A stretch of 49,898 bases of DNA from Streptomyces sp. MUM 178J. Lineage in GTDB: Bacteria > Actinomycetota > Actinomycetes > Streptomycetales > Streptomycetaceae. Below the pieces are notes generated by a model, which searched no databases, had not been told where the DNA came from, and was given only the letters and a program-made list of their open reading frames with translations. The stretch is taken from positions 1 to 49,898 of the forward strand of contig NZ_JADWYQ010000046.1 in assembly GCF_022414575.1 (NCBI RefSeq), in the 5' to 3' direction. This document shows, piece after piece, positions 43,257 to 49,898 of the stretch (position 1 is its first letter; the number at the start of each line of letters is the position of its first letter). The position numbers and the translations under genes are program-made.

Positions 43257-44859
43257 GACGGCTCAAAGCAAACGGCTCAGGGGGCGTCGGACCGCACGGT
43301 CCGACGCCCCCTCTTTGCGTGTGACCGTCGGCTGCACGGAGTGCCGAAGTCGCCTGCACCTCGGAGTACGAGGGCGCACTGAGGTCCGTCGACCGGCCGT
43401 CGCGGATGTCGGTCGCGGTGGTCACGGCCGCCGCCAGAGCTCTGCGGTAAAGCAGCGAACCGAGACTGATCCTGCGCACGCCCAGCGCGGCCAACTCGGC
43501 AAGGTCCGGGCCGGTCGGTGTGTACAGGATGTTCAGCGGCACGACGAGGGTCCCCATCAGGGCGGCGATCCCGTCCGGATCCGACAGGCCCGGCACGAAC
43601 ACCCCGTCTGCCCCGGCCTGTTCGTAGACCGCGAGGCGCTCTGCGGTCTTCTCCTCCTGGCATCCGAGCCAGTGGGTGTCGGTACGGGCGTTCACGAACA
43701 GTGCGGGTACGGAGGCTTTGACGGCAGCGATCTTCGCGGCATGCAGCTCGACGGAAGCGAGGGTGCCGTCCGAGCGGCCGTCTTCAAGGTTGATCCCCGC
43801 CGCGCCGGCGTCGTACAGCCGTCGCGCCAGCTCGGCCACCTCCTTCGGGTCGTCACTGAAACCGCCTTCGGCGTCGACGGTGAACAGGAAAGTGCCCCGC
43901 CCGAGTCGGCGGGCCAGCGCCACGGTCGCCGCTGCGGTGGCGGCCGCTCCGTCCGGCAGGCCGAGGGCCGCGGCCACGCCCAGGCTGGTGGTGCCGATCG
44001 CGTTGAAGCCCTGGACCGCCAGGGCGGCGGCGGAGGCGTAGTCCCAGGCGTTGGGCAACAACAGCGGGGCGGCCTGATGGTGCAGATCGGCGAATGCGGT
44101 CAGCGGTCGCTGGAGGAGGCCGTCGGCCAGGGCGAGAGCGTGGGCCCGGCCGGGGCAGACCCTGGGCGGGGCGCCGAAAGTGAGCGGTACGGGATGCGCA
44201 CTCTGTGCGGCTGCCAGATCCAAGAGCACCACATCGCCAGCGGCGATGTCCCGTCCGGCGACGCGGGTGGCACGGGCGGCGATGCGACGCATGGTTCGCA
44301 CCGGTGGAGTCTCCCGGAGCACCCGCGCCAGCGGTACGTCACCGCCGGCCGCGGCATCGACCAGTGCCGCCGTTGCCGCGCACGCCTGCACCAGCAGACC
44401 GATGCGGTTGGCGGCGGCCTCCAAAGCGGACTCGTCCGCGTCCTCTGGCGCCAGCAGCGCCACCAGCCGGGCCACGGCCTCGTCCGCGGCCGGGTCCGCA
44501 CCCCCGAAGTAGGCCCCGGCCACGATGCTCACCGCCTCCGCGACCTCTCTGGACTCCGGCATCTCCAGGGCCTCGGCGAGGGCATGAACCAGCCGCACCT
44601 GGACCTCCCCGTCAGCGCCGGCCGTCGCCGCGCTCCGCAGCGCGGCGGGCTCCAGCCGGGCGAGTTCGGTCTCCACGAAGGCTCTGCGGCGCCGATGCGG
44701 CTCACCGGAACTGAACCGGGCCACGGTGGCCCGCAGCCACGCGACACTCGCCCCCACGGGACCGCGGTCCGCTGTCGGCAGCTCGGGGACCAGCGCCGGG
44801 TCGGCAAGCGCCGCGCGCACGTCCGTATGACGGTTGAATTCATGCATCGTGTGCGTCAT
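43246..44859 (-). CDS. Fusion of a P450-like domain and a PEP-mutase/isocitrate-lyase-like domain
   Basis: A 537-aa protein. Residues 1-250 look like the distal half of a cytochrome P450: FSSGEPHRRRRAF, IAARATRVAGRDIAAGDVVLLDLAAAQS and the haem loop FGAPPRVCPGRAHAL (Cys235). The ExxR helix is degenerate and the upstream helices are short. Residues about 256-500 are a PEP-mutase-type barrel: LLLPNAWDYASAA, GTTSLGV, TVDAEGGFSDDPKE, INLEDGRSDG and NARTDTHW; the KxCGH of isocitrate lyase is absent. The last about 20-30 residues are read through the 5'-nucleotidase terminator and the stop lies inside that gene. ATG 44859. The ArsR-like gene is divergent; an inverted repeat lies between. Confidence 0.8.
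   Translation of the reverse strand: MTHTMHEFNRHTDVRAALADPALVPELPTADRGPVGASVAWLRATVARFSSGEPHRRRRAFVETELARLEPAALRSAATAGADGEVQVRLVHALAEALEMPESREVAEAVSIVAGAYFGGADPAADEAVARLVALLAPEDADESALEAAANRIGLLVQACAATAALVDAAAGGDVPLARVLRETPPVRTMRRIAARATRVAGRDIAAGDVVLLDLAAAQSAHPVPLTFGAPPRVCPGRAHALALADGLLQRPLTAFADLHHQAAPLLLPNAWDYASAAALAVQGFNAIGTTSLGVAAALGLPDGAAATAAATVALARRLGRGTFLFTVDAEGGFSDDPKEVAELARRLYDAGAAGINLEDGRSDGTLASVELHAAKIAAVKASVPALFVNARTDTHWLGCQEEKTAERLAVYEQAGADGVFVPGLSDPDGIAALMGTLVVPLNILYTPTGPDLAELAALGVRRISLGSLLYRRALAAAVTTATDIRDGRSTDLSAPSYSEVQATSALRAADGHTQRGGVGPCGPTPPEPFALSRLTR
43280..43316 (+). terminator. Terminator of the 5'-nucleotidase gene
   Basis: GGGGGCGTCGGACC (43280-43293) and GGTCCGACGCCCCC (43298-43311) form a perfect 14-bp stem with loop GCAC, followed by TCTTT. 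It lies within the C-terminal codons of the convergent fusion gene. Confidence 0.93.
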
Positions 44860-44880
44860 GGCCCTGACGCTAGGTGCGGA

Positions 44881-44904
44881 ACGGTTCGGCGCTGCCCGAA
44901 CCGT
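44881..44904. promoter_or_regulatory. Inverted repeat, likely operator
   Basis: ACGGTTCGG (44881-44889), six bases, CCGAACCGT (44896-44904) is a perfect 9-base inverted repeat centred between the divergent starts at 44859 and 44925. It is the natural binding site for the ArsR-like regulator and would overlap both promoters. Confidence 0.75.
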
Positions 44905-44924
44905 CCCTGCGGCATCATGGCGGC

Positions 44925-45599
44925 ATGCCTTCGCTCGCCGAGACCGCCGGCCTGTTCGCCGACCGCACCAGGTCGGTCTTCTGCCAAGCACTGCTTGACG
45001 GACGTGCCTGGACGGCAGGCGAGCTCGCCCGGTATGCGGGAGTGCGACCCTCCACCGCCAGCGAGCAGCTTTCCCGCCTCATCGAGGGGGGAGTGCTGAC
45101 CGAGGAACGCCAAGGCCGGCACCGCTACGTCCGGCTGGCAGGGCCGGAGGCTGCCGCCCTCGTCGAGGCCCTCGCCTCGTACGCCCCGGACACTCCGCGT
45201 CCGCAGAATCTGCGCGAATCGGTGCGGCTCAGCGCCGAAGCCCGCGCCCGCACCTGCTACGACCACCTGGCGGGGCAGCTGGGCGTGACCCTGGCAGACG
45301 CAATGATCGCCCGAGGGCTGGTTTCTGCCGACTCCGGGCTCGCCGTCACCGCGGCAGGCCGGGCATGGCTGGCCGATGCCCTGGGATACGAGCAGCCCCC
45401 AGGCGCCCGGCGCCCCTTGGTACGGAACTGCCTGGACTGGACGGAGCGTCGACCACATTTCGCCGGAGCGCTGGGCGCGACCCTGTGCGCCACGGCATTG
45501 CAGCGGCAGTGGCTGCGGCGGGTCGGCTCCGGACGCGCGGTAGAGGTGACGCCGCAGGGCGTCGAGGCGTTCCGTGACCTGCTGGCGGTGACGGTCTAG
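44925..45599 (+). CDS. ArsR-like winged-helix regulator
   Basis: A 224-aa regulator. The N-terminal winged helix is AGELARYAGVRPSTASEQLSRLIEGGVLTEERQGRHRYVRLAG, followed by a C-terminal domain (AEARARTCYDHLAGQLGVTLADAMIARGLV and NCLDWTERRPHFAGALGATL) found in ArsR-like regulators of YczG/DUF-type oxidoreductase genes. No cysteine pair typical of metal sensing. ATG 44925 has no good Shine-Dalgarno. Divergent from the P450-PEP-mutase fusion over a perfect inverted repeat, so it probably represses that gene in response to an unknown compound. Confidence 0.86.
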   Translation: MPSLAETAGLFADRTRSVFCQALLDGRAWTAGELARYAGVRPSTASEQLSRLIEGGVLTEERQGRHRYVRLAGPEAAALVEALASYAPDTPRPQNLRESVRLSAEARARTCYDHLAGQLGVTLADAMIARGLVSADSGLAVTAAGRAWLADALGYEQPPGARRPLVRNCLDWTERRPHFAGALGATLCATALQRQWLRRVGSGRAVEVTPQGVEAFRDLLAVTV

Positions 45600-45794
45600 G
45601 CACGGCGCCGGGGTGCCGATCCTGGCCGAGCAGGGGCTACGCCTGCAGGTAACGGGGCACGCCGGTCCGCTCGGCGAGTGCGGTGAGCATCGCGAGTGGC
45701 GGGTCGACCTTCGCTGCGGGTGAGCAGGCCCGTGCCGGATTCCGGCGGCGCACGGTCCTGCCGTTCTTGATGTGCACGCGCCATACTCCGCACC

Positions 45795-46706
45795 ATGGGC
45801 ATGGACATGCACATAGATCGACGGAGCTTCCTCGCCGGTGTCGGGGCCACGACCGCCGCCCTGACCGCCACCACCCTGATCGGCGCGCCCTTCGCGTCGG
45901 CCGCCGCACCGCCGCGACGCGTTCGGACTCTGACCACCCGGGACTGGATGGCGGGCCACGGCGACGCCACCGCCCTCCACACGCTGACCGTCCCCGGCAC
46001 CCATGACTCCGCCGCGCGCCACGGCGGGCCGTGGGCCGAGTGCCAGAACACGACCATCGCGCAGCAGCTCGACGGCGGCATCCGGTTCCTCGACATCCGC
46101 TGCCGCGCCATCGACGGCTCCTTCGCCATCCACCACGGCGCGGCCTTCCAGCACATGATGTTCGGCGACGTCCTGATCGCCTGCCGCGACTTCCTGCGGG
46201 CGCATCCGTCGGAGACCGTGCTCATGCGCGTCAAGCAGGAGTACTCGAACGAGAGCGACGCCGTCTTCCGCGCCGTCTTCGACGACTACCTGGACCGGCG
46301 CGGCTGGCGCGGACTGTTCCGCATCGGCTCGGGGCTGCCCGCGCTGGGCGAGGCCCGCGGCCGGGTGGTGCTGCTCGCCGACAACGGCGGACTGCCCGGC
46401 GTACGGTACGGGGACGGCGCGCTGTTCGACATCCAGGACGACTACATGGCCGAACCCTGGGCCAAGTACCCGAAGATCGAAGCGCACTTCCGCAAGGCCG
46501 TGCGGCAGCCGGGCAGGCTGTACGTCAACTACGTCAGCACCTCGGCGTATCTGCCGCCCCGCTGGAACTCCGACCGCCTCAACCCGCGCGTCCACTCCTT
46601 CCTCGACGGCGCGGAGGCGGCCGGCTGGACGGGGCTCGGCGTCGTCCCCATGGACTACCCCAACACGAGTGCGGGTCTGGTCGAGTCGCTGATCCGCCAC
46701 AACTGA
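45795..46706 (+). CDS. Tat-exported PI-specific phospholipase C-like protein
   Basis: A 303-aa PI-PLC-X domain protein. Tat signal: IDRRSFLAGVGATTAAL with Ala-rich cleavage region. Catalytic residues visible: the first His in TVPGTHDSAA and the second in FAIHHGA, with FLDIRCR before it and VLMRVKQEY after. Bacterial PI-PLC cuts phosphatidylinositol to cyclic inositol phosphate and diacylglycerol. ATG 45795 with weak ribosome-binding site; two further in-frame ATGs follow within 9 bases. The gap 45600-45794 upstream holds only a possible gene remnant. Confidence 0.93.
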   Translation: MGMDMHIDRRSFLAGVGATTAALTATTLIGAPFASAAAPPRRVRTLTTRDWMAGHGDATALHTLTVPGTHDSAARHGGPWAECQNTTIAQQLDGGIRFLDIRCRAIDGSFAIHHGAAFQHMMFGDVLIACRDFLRAHPSETVLMRVKQEYSNESDAVFRAVFDDYLDRRGWRGLFRIGSGLPALGEARGRVVLLADNGGLPGVRYGDGALFDIQDDYMAEPWAKYPKIEAHFRKAVRQPGRLYVNYVSTSAYLPPRWNSDRLNPRVHSFLDGAEAAGWTGLGVVPMDYPNTSAGLVESLIRHN

Positions 46707-46753
46707 CCTCCCTCCTGCTGCGGGGGAGGGACCGCGCGGGCTGCCGCCCCGCG

Positions 46754-46816
46754 GTCCCGGAGAGGCGGCGGCCGGGTCCCGGAGAGGCGGCGGCCGGGTC
46801 CCGGAGAGGTGGCGGC
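46754..46816. repeat. 22-bp tandem repeat, three copies
   Basis: GTCCCGGAGAGGCGGCGGCC-type units of 22 bases start at 46754, 46776 and 46798 (the last with one change and cut short) in the gap between the PI-PLC and the convergent histidine kinase. Confidence 0.88.
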
Positions 46817-46856
46817 TTCGCACGGCAGCCCGGAGCGCCATCGCCCGGAGGGCCCC

Positions 46857-48260
46857 CTACGGGGTGTCCGGCGGCGGGGTCGGGGCCCCGGGGATGCGGA
46901 TAGAGGCGCGCGTGCCCCCGCCCTCCGCGCGGGTGAGGGCGATCTCCCCGCCCGCCTGGTGCACCGTACGGGCCACGATCGACAGACCGAGACCGGAGCC
47001 GGGCAGCGAGCGGGCGGACGGAGAACGCCAGAACCGCTCGAAGACGTGCGGCAGTTCGTCCTCCGGGATGCCGGGGCCGTGGTCCCGCACCGTCAGCTTG
47101 CCGTCCGCGAGCCGCACCTCGACCGTGCCACCGGGCGGGGAGAACTTCACCGCGTTGTCCAGCACATTGACCACGGCCCGTTCCAGCGCGGCCGGCTCCG
47201 CCCGCACGTACCAGGGCTGCAGCTCCGCCTCGAAGACCAGCTCGGGGCCGCGCAGCCGGGCCCGCTTCAGCGCAGTGCCGGCGATCTCGTGCAGTCCGAC
47301 CACCCTCAGCGGACCAGGCACGGCGGCGTCGGGCCTGGACAGTTCCTGGAGGTCGCCGATGAGCGCGGCCAGCTCCGTCATCTGCGCTTTCACCGAGGCC
47401 ATCAGCGCGGTGCGGTCGGCGGCCGGGATGGCCCGGCCCGTCTCCTCGCTGCGGGCCAGCAGCTCGATGTTCGTACGCAGGGAGGTCAGCGGGGTCCGCA
47501 GCTCATGGCCGGCGTCCGCGATGAGCTGCGACTGGCGGTCCCGGGAGGACGCCAGCGCGGCGGTCATCGAGTTGAAGGAGCGGGACAGCCGGGCGATCTC
47601 GTCCTCGCCCTCGACGGGGATGCGGACGGTCAGATCCTCGGTGCGGGCGATGTGCTCGACCGCGCCGGTGAGCCGGTCGACGGGCTTCAGCCCGGTGCGG
47701 GCCACCCACAGGCCCGCCGCGCCCGCGCCGACGACGCCGACGCCGGCGACGACGCTCAGCAGGACTGCCAGCTGGTCGAGCGAGGCGTCGATCTCCGTGA
47801 GGGGGCGGGAGACGGAGACGGCGACCGGGCCCCGGGCGCCGAGCGGGATGCGCTCGGTGTGGACGCGTACCGGCACACCGCCGTCCGTGGTGCTGTTGTG
47901 CAGCGAGCTCTCCAGCGCGCCCGCGGCGACGGCGACGTCCTCCTCCTGCACCTTGACCGGCTGCTGGTAAGGGGCGACGCAGCGCCGGCCGTCCGGCCAG
48001 ACGACCTGGATGTACGCGAAGCCGGGCGAGGCCTCCTCCGCCCGGCTGGAGTTGCACGCGGCGATGGCGGAGCGCACCGTGCCCGCCGGTGCGCTGGTGT
48101 TCTCCAGAGAGGTGTCGAGCTCGTTGTGCAGTTGGGCGCGGGTCGCCAGCCAGCAGGCGACCGACACCGCCGCGACGGCGACCGCGACCGCCGTGGCGAC
48201 CAGCAGCGCAAGCCGGGAGCGCAGCGGCAGTGCGCGGAAGCGCCGGACGGGACCGGTCAC
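46857..48260 (-). CDS. Sensor histidine kinase, MprB-like
   Basis: A 467-aa membrane kinase. Transmembrane helix 1 is [21 protein letters not shown]; an extracellular domain with Cys-containing ACNSS and GRRCVAPY; helix 2 [22 protein letters not shown]; a HAMP domain; the phosphoacceptor H-box [17 protein letters not shown]; then N-box [23 protein letters not shown] and the G-box [13 protein letters not shown]. Its GTG start overlaps the response regulator's stop (GTGA). With the HtrA-like protease next door it probably senses envelope stress, by analogy with MprAB-PepD. Confidence 0.95.
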   Translation of the reverse strand: MTGPVRRFRALPLRSRLALLVATAVAVAVAAVSVACWLATRAQLHNELDTSLENTSAPAGTVRSAIAACNSSRAEEASPGFAYIQVVWPDGRRCVAPYQQPVKVQEEDVAVAAGALESSLHNSTTDGGVPVRVHTERIPLGARGPVAVSVSRPLTEIDASLDQLAVLLSVVAGVGVVGAGAAGLWVARTGLKPVDRLTGAVEHIARTEDLTVRIPVEGEDEIARLSRSFNSMTAALASSRDRQSQLIADAGHELRTPLTSLRTNIELLARSEETGRAIPAADRTALMASVKAQMTELAALIGDLQELSRPDAAVPGPLRVVGLHEIAGTALKRARLRGPELVFEAELQPWYVRAEPAALERAVVNVLDNAVKFSPPGGTVEVRLADGKLTVRDHGPGIPEDELPHVFERFWRSPSARSLPGSGLGLSIVARTVHQAGGEIALTRAEGGGTRASIRIPGAPTPPPDTP

Positions 48261-48982
48261 TCGGCGGCCGACCCCTCGCGCAGGGCGTAGCCCACCCCGC
48301 GCACCGTGTGCACCAGGCGCGGCTCGCCCGCCGCCTCCGTCTTGCGGCGCAGATACATCACATACACGTCCAGCGAGTTGGAGCTCGGCTCGAAGTCGAA
48401 GCCCCAGACCGACTTGAGGATCTGCTCCCTGGTCAGGACCTGGCGCGGATGCGCCAGAAACAGCTCCAGCAGGGTGAACTCCGTGCGGGTCAGCTCGACC
48501 CGTCGCGTGCCGCGGACGACCTCCCTGGTCGCCAGGTCCATCCGCAGATCGGCGAAGGACAGGACGTCGTCGTCCGGTGCCGTGCCCGTGTCCGCGGCGT
48601 AGGAGCTGCGGCGCAGCAGGGCGCGGATACGGGCGAACAGCTCGTCCAGCTCGAACGGCTTGACCAGATAGTCGTCCGCGCCCGCGTCGAGTCCGGTGAC
48701 CCGGTCGCCGACGGTGTCGCGAGCCGTGAGCATCAGGATCGGCACCCGCGAGCCGGACGAGCGCAGCCTGCGGGCCGCGGTCAGCCCGTCCATGCGGGGC
48801 ATCTGGATGTCGAGGACGACCAGGTCGGGTGCGTACGACTCCGCCCGTGCGAGGGCGTCGACGCCGTCGGCGGCGACCTCGGTGTCGTACCCCTCGAAGG
48901 CAAGGCTGCGCTGGAGGGCTTCGCGTACGGCGGGCTCGTCGTCGACGATCAGGATGCGCCCGCCTTCACCGGTAGCAGTCAT
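48257..48982 (-). CDS. OmpR-family response regulator, MprA-like
   Basis: A 241-aa response regulator. Receiver: [14 protein letters not shown], phospho-Asp in [13 protein letters not shown], the Thr in LMLTARD and the Lys in [10 protein letters not shown]-terminal winged helix: [48 protein letters not shown]. It receives phosphate from the kinase encoded by the overlapping next gene. It is expected to bind its own and the protease promoters. Confidence 0.96.
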   Translation of the reverse strand: MTATGEGGRILIVDDEPAVREALQRSLAFEGYDTEVAADGVDALARAESYAPDLVVLDIQMPRMDGLTAARRLRSSGSRVPILMLTARDTVGDRVTGLDAGADDYLVKPFELDELFARIRALLRRSSYAADTGTAPDDDVLSFADLRMDLATREVVRGTRRVELTRTEFTLLELFLAHPRQVLTREQILKSVWGFDFEPSSNSLDVYVMYLRRKTEAAGEPRLVHTVRGVGYALREGSAAE

Positions 48983-49012
48983 GCCCTCAGCCTCGCACGC
49001 CGTCCCGGCCGG

Positions 49013-49898
49013 TCAGGTGGAAGATCCGGAGCGGAGGGCGTCCAGGTCGGCCTTGACGTCGTTGACGGGGATGGCGAAGCCGAGGCCGACGCTGCCCGCG
49101 GTGGAGCCGGTCGCGGCGCTGGGCGAGTACATGGCGGAGTTGATCCCGATGACCTCGCCGTTCATGTTGATCAGCGCGCCGCCGGAGTTGCCGGGGTTGA
49201 GGGAGGCGTCGGTCTGGATGGCCTGGTACGTCGTCTTCGACGAGCCGGTGTCTCCGTTGAACTGCCGCCCGCCGTACTCGAACGGCCAGCCGCGCTGCCC
49301 GCCCTGGCCCTGACCGTAACCCTGACCATGGTCCTGCTCCCGGGAGACGGTGACGTCCCGGTCGAGCGCGGAGACGATGCCGCTGGTCACGGTGCCGGTC
49401 AGCCCCTCGGGGGAGCCGATCGCCACGACCTCGTCGCCGACCTGGAGCCTGTCGGAGTCGCCCAGCGCCGCCGCCTTGAGGCCTCCGGCCCCCTCCAACT
49501 TGATCAGCGCGAGGTCCTTGGCGGAGTCCGTGCCGACGATCTCGGCGTCGTAGGTCCTGCCGTCGTCGAGCCGGACCTGGATCGAGGAGGCCCCGGCCAC
49601 GACGTGGTTGTTGGTGACGATCTCGCCGTCCTCGGTGATGATCACCCCGGAGCCGGTCGACTGTCCGCTCCCGGAGCTCGCGCTGATCTCCACGATGCTC
49701 GGCGACACGGCCTGGGCCACCCCGGCGACGGTGCCCTTGCTGCTCTGCGACACATTGGTCCCGGCCACCGCGTTTCCGCCGGTCCCGTCGCCGCTGCCGC
49801 CGGCCAGCCCCTGCACCAGCGCGGACGCCCCGCCGCCGATGCCGGCCGCGACGATCGCCACGGCCGCGAACAGCGCCACGGGCTGCTTGGCCCGCGCC
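49013..49898 (-). CDS. HtrA/DegP-type serine protease, 5' end outside the window
   Basis: At least 295 residues of a membrane-anchored trypsin-like protease; the frame runs off the right edge (still open at 49898, reading ARAKQP before the anchor helix VALFAAVAIVAAGIGGG). Triad: His in VTNNHVVAG, Asp in SAKDLALIKL, Ser in LNPGNSGGALIN. A Gln/Gly-rich loop (REQDHGQGYGQGQGG) is inserted before the Ser segment. No PDZ domain follows: the protein ends 30-40 residues after the protease fold. Located behind the MprA/MprB-like pair, it is their probable target or effector in envelope stress. Confidence 0.92.
   Translation of the reverse strand, partial: ARAKQPVALFAAVAIVAAGIGGGASALVQGLAGGSGDGTGGNAVAGTNVSQSSKGTVAGVAQAVSPSIVEISASSGSGQSTGSGVIITEDGEIVTNNHVVAGASSIQVRLDDGRTYDAEIVGTDSAKDLALIKLEGAGGLKAAALGDSDRLQVGDEVVAIGSPEGLTGTVTSGIVSALDRDVTVSREQDHGQGYGQGQGGQRGWPFEYGGRQFNGDTGSSKTTYQAIQTDASLNPGNSGGALINMNGEVIGINSAMYSPSAATGSTAGSVGLGFAIPVNDVKADLDALRSGSST

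Overview
The window is about 50 kb of very GC-rich DNA with Streptomyces-type gene content: third codon positions almost all G or C, many GTG starts, the tail of a Streptomyces-like 5S rRNA at the left edge, mycothiol synthase, DUF397/helix-turn-helix pairs, and a phosphate block (pitH, pstSCAB, CHAD, ppk). From memory, the order csoR - DUF47 - pitH - pstBACS - nudix - CHAD - ppk - mshD - 5'-nucleotidase - kinase/regulator - protease matches the SCO4136-SCO4157 part of the S. coelicolor chromosome, so this is probably a core chromosomal segment carrying accessory inserts.

Left part (1-12.5 kb): the end of an rRNA operon and its terminator, a GNAT acetyltransferase, then a long minus-strand group. 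In transcription order this is a WXG100-like protein, a DUF1023 alpha/beta hydrolase, a lipoprotein, a two-helix membrane protein, a VirB8/TcpC-like protein (frameshifted here), a VirB6/TrbL-like multi-spanning protein, a PrgI/SCO6880-like protein, a VirB4-like ATPase and a VirD4-like protein without a recognisable P-loop. It looks like a chromosomal type IV secretion-related envelope machine with no relaxase in view. A DUF574-type SAM methyltransferase is divergent from it.

12.5-22.6 kb is the accessory part: a plus-strand operon of SseB-like protein, a helical hypothetical protein, a 1574-aa WXG/RHS polymorphic toxin ending in a HYD1-type ADP-ribosyltransferase domain, and a DUF6881-like immunity gene. 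The toxin tip and immunity gene have visibly lower GC. Next come a DUF1016 (YhcG) nuclease relative with an altered active site, an overlooked 54-aa membrane protein, a DUF397 - DUF397 - HTH/DUF5753 operon divergent from an anti-sigma-like ATPase across three TCCATGGA palindromes, and a reduced Uma2-like protein.

22.7-28.6 kb: a transglycosylase/NlpC-P60 cell-wall hydrolase, a PAP2 phosphatase, a bicovalent-FAD oxidoreductase, small hypothetical proteins, a lipoprotein, and a CsoR-type copper sensor with its likely operator. 28.7-41.2 kb is the phosphate section: low-affinity uptake (DUF47 + PitH), high-affinity uptake (PstSCAB behind four PHO-box units), Nudix, CHAD and polyphosphate kinase, then mycothiol synthase. 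41.3-49.9 kb: secreted 5'-nucleotidase, an inserted-looking pair (P450-like/PEP-mutase fusion plus a divergent ArsR-like regulator over a perfect inverted repeat), a Tat-exported PI-PLC-like protein, and a sensor kinase/response regulator pair next to an HtrA-like protease cut by the window edge.

Best leads for a second look: the T4SS-like cluster with its single-base frameshift and P-loop-less coupling protein; the RHS-HYD1 toxin/immunity pair; and the P450-PEP-mutase fusion whose C-terminus is read through the neighbouring gene's terminator.
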